This document shows, one piece after another, positions 1 to 8,954 of a stretch of DNA of 15,022 bases. The notes beneath the pieces were generated by a model. The model worked only from the letters and a program-made list of their open reading frames with translations, ran no database searches and had not been told where the DNA came from. Each line of letters opens with the position of its first letter. Positions within the stretch are counted from its first letter, which is position 1. This DNA is from Ettlia oleoabundans (Eukaryota; Chlorophyta; Chlorophyceae; Chlamydomonadales), in the NCBI GenBank assembly GCA_019693395.1, contig JAAMXP010000114.1, positions 1,892 through 16,913 on the forward strand, given 5' to 3'. The translations under genes were made by a program, and so were the position numbers.

Positions 1-91
1 ACCATTACTGCCAAACTGCGACTGGGGGCTGTGATGTTTCGGCATATACTAGATCTGTGCGGCTGATTGACCCCTGTGAAGCAGCACTCAC

Positions 92-450
92 CGATACACG
101 ACCCAGGCGTGGCGGCCCGGTGGCGACCGGGGCGGGCCCCTGCTGTGGCGCCGCGCCGGCTGCAGCGGACATCCCCACCTGCGGTACTTGGCGGGCGCTG
201 TTCATTAACTCCCCGAGAACTCCCGGAAAGACTGGATTATGCAGCACAGGCTCCAAAGGGACGGGTTCACCCTCACGAATGCTCCTAGAGTTTTGGCAGG
301 AGCGGAGTGCAAAACGGTTTCGGAAACCATTCCTATGAGCCTCAAAGACTGTAGTGTGCCTAATGCCATGCCAACCTGCTGCTTGTCGGTTGCTGGAGGA
401 GTGTCGGACTCTCCACGCAGCTTGCCACTGAGGCGCCTAAGGGTTTCCAT
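92..450 (-). CDS. Possible 5' exons of an unidentified gene (partial)
   Basis: A weak candidate. An ATG at 450 begins METLRRLSGKLRGESD and stays open for 25 codons to a possible donor after position 376 (CAG|GTTGGC). A second exon, 178-92, follows a GCAG acceptor and ends at a strong donor (TCG|GTGAGT); both are phase 0. This exon reads VGMSAAAG then a Pro/Ala/Gly-rich stretch. Alternatively the first exon runs on to 271 (AGG|GTGAAC), since the frame is open throughout. Later exons would lie left of the window. No family is recognised. A TATA-like sequence about 100 bp upstream of the ATG is consistent with a promoter. It could also be chance open frame in GC-rich DNA. Confidence 0.33.
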
Positions 451-540
451 GTTTGTTGGTTTTGTCGTTGATAGCAGACGAATGTATACGGTTTTGACGT
501 GGTGAGGGTTTCGGGCTGCTTCGGAAGAATCGCGAACGAT

Positions 541-565
541 CCACGTCATATAAGGCGCCGGCGCC
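541..565 (-). promoter_or_regulatory. TATA-like element beside a 12-bp GC palindrome
   Basis: On the minus strand, TTATATG (553-547) lies about 100 bp upstream of the candidate ATG at 450. It directly abuts GGCGCCGGCGCC (554-565), a perfect 12-bp palindrome. The arrangement would suit a core promoter of the left-hand gene, but that gene is itself uncertain. Confidence 0.25.
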
Positions 566-898
566 AGAAACGACACATTAATGTGCCGCCATAGAAAGGC
601 GAGTTTGCATGTGTATCGTGCACTGAGCACGGGCAAGGCCCACTTTGGGGTGGCATGTTATTGAGGGGTGCCAATCTCAGGCAAGATGGAACGCACCTGG
701 GGGGACTGGGCCCCTCCAGCAGCACAGTTCGTGCTGGCAAGCAGTGGAGGTGCAATATGGCTAGGTGCAAAGCACACTGCTGCGTATATTCGTCCAAGTA
801 ACTGCGCCAAGGCGGGGAACCAGATGTGTGTATTGCTTGTACTGCTAGTCAACAGTAGGTCAAACACCCAGTAGGAGAAGTGCCAGTAGAAGAAGCGC
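566..898. other. Intergenic stretch downstream of the CCCH-UBA gene
   Basis: No convincing gene. A plus-strand open frame starts at an ATG at 685 (MERTWGDW...), but it has no recognisable domain and no supporting splice pattern. The stretch most likely separates the 3' end of the large minus-strand gene from the next gene to the left. Confidence 0.45.
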
Positions 899-903
899 TT
901 ACA
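899..903 (-). terminator. TGTAA poly(A) signal of the CCCH-UBA gene
   Basis: On the minus strand TGTAA lies about 22 nt after the TAG stop at 927-925. TGTAA is the well-known chlorophyte polyadenylation signal, with cleavage usually 10-20 nt downstream. Its position supports the 3' end chosen for the large gene. Confidence 0.65.
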
Positions 904-924
904 GGGACACAACCACTAGAGAGG

Positions 925-2097
925 CTAGCTGGCAATGCCCAGCATGCTCAACAGCTCCTCCACTTCTTCCTCCGCCTCCTGCTGCTTATGCCGCGCGAGT
1001 TTGTCGGCGGTGCCGCCAGCTGCTGCCACCTGCGCTGGCTGTGCTACTGTCAAGAATGCCTCGGGGGCTGCAACAGCCGGGGCTGCTGCGACTGTCAATG
1101 GCTTGCTTTCTCGTGCTCCTCTCACTGCAGCTGGCAGGAGCGCGGCCGCAGCCACCTCAGAAGTGCCAGGGCGGGGGGTGGATGCAGCCTGCAACATATC
1201 TGCTGCGAGCAGCTGAGCAGCTGCATCTGTCGGCACGGCTTCTGTGGCCTTTGCTGCTACAGATGGCTCGCTACCAGCCGCTGCTGCCACGCCAGGAGCT
1301 GCTGCGTGGGGAGCACCCGCCTCCTGCTCCTCTGGTGTCATCGGCGGTTGAGCTGCTGACTGGAAGCCCGCTGTTACTGCCGGATCCAGCCGCACCTCAG
1401 CCACACACTCCAATGCTGCTCCTTCGTCACTGCTGCAGTGCGATCCTGATACGCTATTCGCTGCTGGTGTGCCTGCTGCTGCTGCTGTAGCCGCTGTAGC
1501 CGCTGCTTCTACTGACGCAGCTGCCGATCCTGCTGCTTCCTCGCCAGCAGCGTGGATGGCAGCCTCGTTGGGTTGTGTGTCAACAGAGGCTACCTGCTGC
1601 TGCTGCTGCGATGGCTGCTGTTGCTCCTCTGCCTGCTGCTGCTGCTCTACCTCTTGCCACCCTGGCGCTGCCAATTTCTGATCGCTGCCGCTGACTGCTA
1701 CTTGGTCTTGCTGCTGTGCCGACACTTGGACCAGCTGCTGTGCCTGCGGCGCTTCACCCTGCTGCCACGCGTCCTTGATGACATCCACAAAGCTCTCAAA
1801 GCTCTGTTCAATGTACTGCTGCTCTGCTAGCTGTACTGCCTCCTCTGACAATGCTGCCTGGGGAGGTACAGCAGCCCCTGCTGCCGCTTGGGCTGACCAG
1901 GCTGCGATGCCTCCACCCATGCCACCTGCGGATGCTGTGCCGGTGGTGTTGCCGGCCTGGGCAACACCCCAGTCCTCTTCTCCCCAGCCTGCAGTCGCAT
2001 ATTCCGCTTGCGGTACGCATGCTGCTGCCGTCCCTGCTGCTGATGCTGCAGATGCACCTAGCCGCACAGGCAAGGGCAGCGGCAGCGGCAAGGCAAG
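925..2097 (-). other. Ala/Gln-rich C-terminal exon
   Basis: One open 1173-nt exon encodes about 390 residues dominated by Ala and Gln, with CAG/GCA runs. Ordered islands are few: a GWGEEDWGV patch near its start, an SFESFVDVIKDAWQ helix, and a terminal acidic helix EEEVEELLSMLGIAS just before the TAG. It is probably mostly disordered. Low-complexity tails with short conserved peptides are common in RNA-granule proteins, but no known binding motif was recognised. Confidence 0.6.
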
Positions 2098-5000
2098 CTG
2101 CAGCAGCAGGCAGCATATTGGGGCGGAGTTAGATAGTTGCCTGCGTGAACGCCACAGGCAGACAGTAACTCCGCAAGTGGCTTGGCGATTGCAACACACC
2201 TGTGCGGCAGCCTGCCCGCTTGTGCTGGTGGGATGTCCACCGTTGGAGGCTGCTGCTCGTATTGCCAGCTGCTGCTTAGCCTGCGTCAAACCAGAAGCAA
2301 CAATTTTGTTGGTTCCATGCCGAGGTGCTGGTCCAGCTTTCCTTTGGGCCTGACAGAACTCAATATCATGCCTGGCTTGCAGAAGGCGTGGCCAAATGTG
2401 ACATGCGGCACAGAGTGTGAAGAAGCGGCCAACAATCGACCATGCAGTAATGGAAGCAGCACTTGCCTCTTCCCAGTTGCCTGCAGCCATCAGCAGCTCC
2501 TGGCTGGCTGCCTGCACAGGCAGGCCCAGCTGACGGGCTTGCTGCACAACCTCCTCAGCCTCCCTGCACGCCATGTGTGACGGCAGCAGGGCACACACGA
2601 GCACATCGGCGCAGGAAGACATGGTGTCATTGGGTCGAACCATGCTTAACGCTGTTAAGTTTGCTTAGGCACGTATTGGAACAACTTCAAACAAATTGTT
2701 TGCCAACGGCACAATAAGTTGGCAAGATCACCTAGACACATTGATGGGCAGCGTAGTTCCGCTGCTGCCACCTCCCTCCAGCACAAGTTCAAACGCACGC
2801 TCCACCGCGGCCCCAGCGGCCTCTGCACCAGGAGCAAAGAGCGAACTGAAACAATCTGCAATTCACAGGTGCGATTGTGAGGGTCACCTTTGTAACGGAT
2901 GTTCCACACATACACCAGGAAGAGACACATTTCCATGCAAGGGGTGGGGGCGGGGCCTCCGGATGGCTCAAGCGCTAGTGATGTGCCCACCTGCTGCGAC
3001 ACGGGCCTGCTGGGGGTCAAAGCCCGCCTCGGTAAGTGCCATTGCGCACAGCTGCAGCTTATGCCTACGCAGCAACACAGAGTTGGAGGCAGGTGGAGGC
3101 AACGGCAAACAATCTCACTGCGATGCGAGCAGCCACACACTTGAGCTGCTGTTGGCAGTGGTGATTACCGGTAATGCACGTGTTGTGGTTGTGTTGGATG
3201 CATAAGGCGGCAGTTACTCACTCTCGCATCTGCTCCAAAGCCGCCTCAGACAGCTGCTGCTCTGCAGGCTGATGCTGCTGCTGCGGCTGGTTCTGGTGCT
3301 GGTACTGGTGGGGCTCGCCCACATGCTGGGTGCTGCTGCTGCCACTATTCAACTGACCGTGCTGGGCCAGCAGCTGCAGCTCTCGAACCTCCTGGTCGAC
3401 CTGCAGAGAGGGGAAACGATAGGATACTTGCAAAGGGTGTCGAAGGGTGTGGAACTAGCCGGGGCACAAATGGTATGATTTGTACCAACAAAGAAGGTTT
3501 ATACACGGCCTCAAGGTGCACGTGGATTTAGCAAAGTGTTGCCCACCTGCTTGCGTAACTTGTGCAGCTGCTGCAGCTTGCGCTGCTCCCGCTGCTGAAG
3601 CTTCTGTTCAATCCAGCTGTAGCCAGAAATGCAGCAGGGTACGTCTTTGAGTTATAAACAAGAGCGTAGATGGCAGGCAGGCAGGAAGGCAGCCTCCAAT
3701 ACCCACTCTTGGAGTGCCCCTGACCTGAGCAGCACACCCGGATGAGAATATGGCACACTAACATGGGTACAACAACACATGCAGAACCCACCTTTTCTCT
3801 CGTTGTCGTAGCTCTTTGGGGCCGTGAGCGTAGGGGCAGCTCACCGTCCAGCACTGGCCACAGTCAGCAAAGTCTCTGCAGGGGTCCCACAGGGCGTTCT
3901 GGTACGGCTTTCACAACCATAAGGAAACAGGAAACGACCCGCATGTTGCAGCGGGAAAATGTGCAGCTGAGCTTACACTGCCAGGGTCGGCATCAAAAAA
4001 CGATACTCTGGATACAACATGGAAGCCCCCTTCAATAATATCACCCACACCCACATGCAGGGCTTGAGCGACTGCGGTCGGCCGCGGCTGCCCAGCAGCG
4101 CCTGCAGCTGACCCTCATGCTGCGCCTGCAGCGTCGACTGGCGCTGCTGCCTCTGACGTTGCTGCTGCTGCCGGCCCTGTTGGGCTCCACTCCTGATGCT
4201 GCTGCTGAGAGAGGCATCTCGGCTGCCCGCTTCACTAGGTGCGCTGCTGCTGCGGGCCGTTGCTGCTCCGGCTGGAATGTCGGCCGTGTGGCTGGAGGCC
4301 CCCACAGAGGCAGCCGGTGCAGCTATAGATTCTGAAGCTGTGCCTGCAGCAAACCCCCACTCCCTGTCCCGTGCACTGCTCCTCATTGCGGCTGTCACAG
4401 TAGCGCTGCTTCCTGCTTGGCTGCCGCTCCCCGCTGCTCCAACTTGGTGCTCAACAGCAGCACTGCTGTGGGTGCCGCTGTCGCCGCTGCTGCCGCCATT
4501 TTCTGCTGCGTTCAGCACTGCTGCGGACAGGGGCGCCCCAGCGGAAGCTGCGGCGTGGGCTGCCGCCAGCTTCTGTCGGATGCCCTCAACTGGCAGCCGG
4601 AGGAACTCAGAACCGTGAGCAAAGGGGCAGTCGTCCCTGCACCTCCCTGTCTCCAGCCAGATGGCACACAGCGTGCCTTTCATGACAAGGTGCGGCAGCA
4701 GCTCGCCCTCTCCATGGGCAAAGCTGCAGCGCCGATCGATGGGGCAGAAGCCCGTCCGCTGGAAGGTGTCGCACAGCTGGGTCTTGTAATTCGGCGGCAG
4801 TATCCTGTCCCTGCATGAAGGATAACGGGACACAAGGTGCGCGTCGACATAATTGGACAAAAGCCATTGTACTAGACCCATCTATCATATATGTGAGTGG
4901 ACAAAAGCCAGTGTACTAGACCCATCTATCATATATGTGATGCAAAACAGATATACTGTTGATGATACGAGTTGTCATCATGTCACAACTGCCAAGGGAC

Positions 5001-8000
5001 TGCCCACCTGATGGCTGCATGCAATCTGATATCAGTCACCCCATGAGCGTAGAAGCAGGCGTCTCCCACGGGGCAACTGCAACTGGCGGTGGGTTGGCCT
5101 TATGTGCCACAGTCAGCTTGGTGGCTGGCCAGCTAATATGGTGGGAACCTGGAAATCCTTGCTTCCTGCCGTCTACCACTTGTCCCACAACGTGATATCA
5201 CTTTTAATAATGGGCCTGTCAATATCGAACACTCACACGCCAGACGTATAGTGCCCAATGCAAGGGGCCGTCTTGTAAAGAGGTGGCAGCAAACCCAGCT
5301 GCACTGCCGCCTCCCGCCGCAGCTCAATGTTGCCATGCGCATAGCCGCAAACCAGGCCTGCTGACAACAAAGAGAAGGCAACGGACATGCAGGTGCAAAC
5401 CAAACAGTCAGCTCGCCGAGCAGACGACCGTGCCCTCGGTCACCGTTGCACACCCCCGTCATGTCTTTCCAACAGTTGGGCACATGCGCATGAGCCACGT
5501 TACATCTGAAGCGGCCGCTATCACCACAGTATGCGTATGCGATCCTAGGTATTGCAGCCTCCACTGCCAGCTGCCCAACCCATGACTACCCATCACCCAC
5601 CGTAGGGACAAGCACCGCCCGCGGTGTATGCAGTGCACCGCTGCGTCTTGTAGGTGGGAGGCACAATGCCTGAGCGAATGGAAGCCAACGCCCTGCGATG
5701 TCAAGTAGGCGCAAGCAATGCAGACTGGGTGGATCACATGCAGAATATGGATACGACCAAGGGTATTGTGGGCGTCAATGCCATGAGGACTGTGCCCTGG
5801 TCTGCAGCAGTCATGAATGCAGCCTTTGCTGCTTGCTGGAATTCAAACCAATAGGCCTGCATGCTAATGCAACAACGGTTGATTGCCAGGAGTTGTGTTG
5901 CCACCGAGGCGCATTTCACCGCACCTGACCTCCTGGATTGAGTGTGCTGAGCAGCAGGCCCGACCGTAGTAGCAGTTGCCTGCAATGGGGTTCATGATGC
6001 AAATTGCATGGTACATGAGCGGGACCACAGGAGGCAGTGGAGGTGTGCCCACGTTAGCCGTTGTTGCCATCACCAATACCAAGCTAGAGCAGATGCATGA
6101 ACCGTTTTACTGGCTGACGACCTACACACTTGCAGCAAGTCTCACCTGTGTTGACGTAACTGCTGCAGAGGACCGTCTTGTATTGCTGAGGCAGAAGGCC
6201 CTCCTGCAGCAAACAACCGTACAACACAGTAAGCACACCAGCCGGGCTTGCTGTGCGCATTTGGGGACTGACTGGCACATAGCCTACGATGCAGGTGATG
6301 CGACAAGTACCTGTGTCAAGGACCCAGGAAACCCGAGCGTGTGTTGACTGCTACTGTAACATTCCTGGCCGGCATGGGGTGGCTATCATTTGCTGGAAGG
6401 ACCAGCATCCGTGTTCACCTGAATCGCGGCATCTACCCGCAGTTGCTTCAAGCTGTGGGCATGTGGACACACGGGCGATAAGCAGGCCATGCCAGAGACA
6501 TACTTGGGGCACAGGCGGGTGCGGTAGTCAGCAGGCAGCAAGCCCTCACGCACCTGCGGCGCAGAGACAGATGCACAAGAACACAGGCAGGTGATGGCAT
6601 GGCGGCGACATAAAGCTGATTCATGTGGTGCACCTCTGCGGTTTGGAAGAAAATGGCTGCTGGGGACGCTCACTCTGTTTGCAAGCAGCTGCTGCATGCA
6701 TGCTGCTGACCTACCGCGACCTCAGCTTCCTCTCTGGTCAGGACCATTGCTGATGGGTTGTCAACCTGCTGAGGCTGCACAGCCTCTCCAGCGTCTGTAG
6801 CAGTACCACCCAGGTGTGGTTCGCCCCCTGCACAACAGCGTATCAGCACAAGAGATTTATAAAGCTGTGCATGCCATACGCTACAGTGCATGCTATATGC
6901 TACTGCCCGATGGCTGCCAAGTAACCTCAGGTGTGGCAGCCTCCCCCAGTAGCTGGCCAGCATGGGGGAACTCGAACAAAGCCAGTCAGTCCATGCATTC
7001 CAACTGCCGCTCATCTGAACCGGAACCACTCCGGTCAAGCATTGTTCCTCAGCTTGCAATACTGCCAAGCTTCAACTCACCCTCAATGACGTCCTCAGTC
7101 TCGACATCGCGGCCTCCTGGCGCTGCAGTTGAGCCGCCATCTCCGCAGTAACCGCTCTCCTCCGCCTCCACCTCCTCATCCACCCACTCCTCATCCTCCT
7201 CCCAGTCATCGTCTTCCTGCTCATCTTCCCCTGATGTGAAACCATCCTCATCCTCAACCTCGGACCCCTCCTCCTCTTCCGGCACAATTCCAAGGAACTC
7301 CTGGGCCTTGGCTAGGCTCATAGGGGCCACAGCAGGCCCAGCGTGCGCTGCCTGCGCTATGCCGGCACTGGTTGGCCTGCTCAAAACAAGCTTCTGCTGT
7401 TGCGCCGACACCTGCTTGCTGGGGATTGCACCAGCGGCGGCCTTGGCTTTCTTCTTCTTCTCTTTCTTCTCACGTGGGGTGTCCACCAGCTGTGGGGAAT
7501 GAATGCGGCCATTGCACCTGTGCCGCCCCTCCCATCCCCACTGCTTCTGCTTGCCATTGGGCTGCTGCTGCTGCTGCTCTGCGTCCTCTCGCCAGCCTGC
7601 ACGCGACGACAGATACCATTGGTCAACAGGTGGCAGCATTGGCAGCAACAGCAAAGTGTGTGTGAGCGGCTCGCTGGGTGCGATGGCAACAGTTATTGAC
7701 AAATAGCCTACTACCTAGCGGGCATCGCATGTGATCCAGCTGCCTCCAGGGCTTGGCCTTGGCAGTCAGCTGAACGCATCAGGGGAGGCAGATGGGTAAA
7801 CATGCAGGCGGTCAGCAGCCAGGGCAGATGCGTTGCCCTTCAATAAGGAAGGGTTATGGCTGTCGCATGAGCCCTTGCCAAGCTACACTGCATAGAGATT
7901 ATTGCACCTACGGCAATGCATGCTTGATGCGTGATATTGACAGAGATAGGGGTGCGTACATGCTGCTGACTGCTGATGGGACGAGATCTGCTTCAAGAGG

Positions 8001-8503
8001 TCGGGTGAGTTCAGCAGCCACGCGCCTTGCCTGCCAGCATCCTACCTTGCTTTTCTCGACTGCCTTGGTGTTTGTCATCATAGTGCGGATGCGACTGTTG
8101 ATGTACTTGGTGGCGCACCTGCAATCAGCAACAACAAGGCAAGACAAGAAAGGAAGGCATGAGGGCAAACCCCGCCGAGTTTGGCGATATGGCTGGCGCT
8201 GGCACCGACAAGTGGGCGTGGAGCCTGTTGAAGGAGCATCCGGCGCATATATCAATACCCACAACTGTATTAATCATTGATCAAACACACGTCCAGCAAC
8301 GAGCGCTGTGGGGGAAGCCGTCCGACACTGCGCGCTTGGGACGTTCGGCTCGCCCTTGGCAGCTGCGATTGCACTAACCATGAATGTAGGTTGAGCCGTC
8401 CACATGATGTGCATTCTGCGGAGATATAAGCCTGCAAGGGCTCTACCTCCTCTCCGCAGACAGCGCAAGGCGGCTCCGCGTCAGCTGGTTGTAAGGATGC
8501 CAT
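925..8503 (-). CDS. Multi-CCCH zinc-finger protein with N-terminal Cys/His module and UBA-like segments
   Basis: Spliced model, exons 5'->3': 8503-8379, 8118-8046, 7769-7715, 7596-7081, 6827-6715, 6553-6419, 6203-6146, 5979-5925, 5692-5601, 5357-5237, 5076-5008, 4810-4045 (or 4051), 3907-3792, 3616-3547, 3400-3222, 3064-2991, 2822-2732, 2644-2467, 2280-2200, 2097-925. All junctions are phase-compatible, giving about 1379 aa. The start is the first ATG; an in-frame TAG lies 18 nt upstream. Order: Cys/His treble-clef-like module (13-82), basic run (127-136), acidic block (191-232), seven CCCH fingers (309-754), charged Gln-rich helix (766-802), UBA-like segments (about 853-890 and 925-970), then an Ala/Gln-rich tail ending in an acidic helix before the stop. 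CCCH fingers with YKT lead-ins bind RNA in the TTP family, and UBA domains bind ubiquitin, so a link between RNA regulation and ubiquitin is inferred. Least certain: the junction at 2732/2644 (possibly two genes) and the splices between 2467 and 2097. Confidence 0.78.
2200..3064 (-). other. Two UBA-like segments
   Basis: Exons 16-17 encode a stretch containing ALTEAGFDPQQAR followed by AAVERAFELVLEG, which fits the UBA plan (helix, hydrophobic-Gly-Phe-type loop, helix, then a VExA-type third helix). Exons 18-19, joined across a GC-AG intron, give ARQLGLPVQAAS followed by AAGNWEEAKQQL, again UBA- or CUE-like, with the characteristic GN-x-EEA turn. UBA domains bind ubiquitin or fold scaffolds. 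The match is by eye, so domain identity is moderate. Confidence 0.55.
2281..2466 (-). other. GC-AG intron in the CCCH-UBA gene
   Basis: The donor reads GAG|GCAAGT, the classic strong GC-donor context, and the acceptor is GACGCAG|GCTAAG. Removing 186 bp in phase 0 joins NWEE to AKQQLAIR, which completes a UBA-like third helix. The unspliced frame is also open, so the intron is inferred from the site and from the improved domain. Confidence 0.55.
3973..3977 (-). terminator. Intronic TGTAA overlapping an in-frame stop
   Basis: If exon 12 of the CCCH-UBA gene is not spliced, translation continues into intron 12 for about 23 codons and stops at TAA (3975-3973). That TAA is the end of a TGTAA poly(A) motif. 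Premature polyadenylation here would give a form with fingers 1-6 but no finger 7 and no UBA-like segments. Confidence 0.3.
4854..4940. repeat. 43-bp direct tandem repeat, two copies
   Basis: Positions 4854-4896 and 4898-4940 are identical except for one base (CATTGT versus CAGTGT), with a 44-bp period. Both copies contain ATATATG and CTAGACCC. They sit inside intron 11 of the CCCH-UBA gene, 44-130 nt from its 3' splice site, and look like a recent local duplication. Confidence 0.9.
7715..8503 (-). other. N-terminal Cys/His module (PHD/RING-like)
   Basis: Exons 1-3 encode residues 1-84. Candidate zinc ligands are C13-x2-C16, C31-x2-C34, H40-x2-C43 and H79-x2-C82. The first six match the start of a PHD or RINGv (C4HC) pattern: CxxC, 14 residues, CxxC, 5 residues, HxxC. 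The usual final CxxC pair is absent; HxxC takes its place 35 residues later. A C-P step (C82-P83) at that point is typical of RING-type ends. E3-ligase or histone-reader function cannot be claimed from this alone. Confidence 0.5.
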
Positions 8504-8846
8504 ATCCTCCAATTGAAACTACCGCGATCACCACCGCCCAGACACCATGGCCACACAAAACACCAAACGCAACACACCCATCGGCCCCATTTGTCGTGTC
8601 TGACTGTTAAAAATCTAAAGGAGGCAATGCAGCAAATCTAAGAAGGCCGCACATCTTTACAGGGTAGCATTGAGCGGGGTTAGCAATGGCATGCTGACGC
8701 CTGCACGCCTGGCGGGCGCTGCAATCAAAACAACCCCATTACTGCCGCTAACTTGATAATGTGGGGACTGCTAGCATTAGCTGGTATGACTTAAAGTTTT
8801 CGATTGGTCTTAGATGCATGGGAGAGAGGCGGAGCAGCGGCAGGTC
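8504..8846 (-). promoter_or_regulatory. Promoter and 5' UTR region of the CCCH-UBA gene
   Basis: About 340 bp lie between the poly(A) signal of the upstream same-strand gene and the ATG at 8503. No convincing TATA box is seen. The region contains an AT-rich patch near 8608-8625 and a second minus-strand TGTAA (8661-8657), which could serve as an alternative 3' end of the upstream gene. Confidence 0.4.
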
Positions 8847-8851
8847 TTACA
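8847..8851 (-). terminator. TGTAA poly(A) signal of the degenerate hemerythrin gene
   Basis: On the minus strand TGTAA lies about 104 nt after the TAG stop at 8957-8955, a normal distance for a chlorophyte 3' UTR. A second copy occurs at 8661-8657. Confidence 0.5.
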
Positions 8852-8954
8852 ACTCTATTCAACAACAACTGTTGCCAAGAGAACACTGCAAGGTCGTCAA
8901 GAAGGATATCATGCAGCTGCTGATTTTCTGGGCAGCCGCTGTAGCAACATAGTG

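Larger units (their letters stand above)
3792..6553 (-). other. Array of seven CCCH zinc fingers
   Basis: Ligands by residue: F1 C309 C318 C323 H327 (C8C4C3H); F2 C352 C361 C367 H371; F3 C396 C405 C411 H415; F4 C440 C449 C455 H459; F5 C484 C493 C499 H503 (all C8C5C3H); F6 C519 C528 C532 H536 (C8C3C3H); F7 C736 C745 C750 H754 (C8C4C3H). F1-F5 each carry a lead-in like LLPxxYKTxLC, close to the (R/K)YKTEL lead-in of TTP/ZFP36 RNA-binding fingers. The linkers F1-F2, F2-F3, F3-F4 and F4-F5 are all exactly 24 residues. F2, F3 and F4 are each split by an intron between their second and third ligands or at the second ligand. Between F6 and F7 lies an Ser/Ala-rich then Gln/Arg-rich linker of about 200 residues. 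Confidence 0.85.

Noticed and set aside
685..873. Plus-strand 63-codon frame beginning MERTWGDW
   Set aside because: It has no family match and no splice support, and it sits opposite the 3' flank of the large gene.
880..2353. Plus-strand open frames rich in Leu and Cys opposite the Ala/Gln tail
   Set aside because: They are produced by CTG/TGC runs complementary to CAG/GCA codons and show no domain or splice logic.
4041..4888. Several long open frames antisense or out of frame to the exon with fingers 5 and 6
   Set aside because: They are shadows of a GC-rich, CTG-repeat exon. The chosen minus frame alone has CCCH motifs and matching splice sites.
5133..5564. Minus-strand 143-codon frame rich in Cys
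   Set aside because: It crosses the splice donor and acceptor of finger exons in the wrong frame; the true finger codons lie in another frame.
7502..7529. A 28-bp GT-AG interval within exon 4
   Set aside because: It is too short for a spliceosomal intron here, and the frame is open through it.
8270..8512. Start of the CCCH gene at 8512
   Set aside because: The codon there is TTG. The first ATG in frame is at 8503 and an in-frame TAG lies just upstream.
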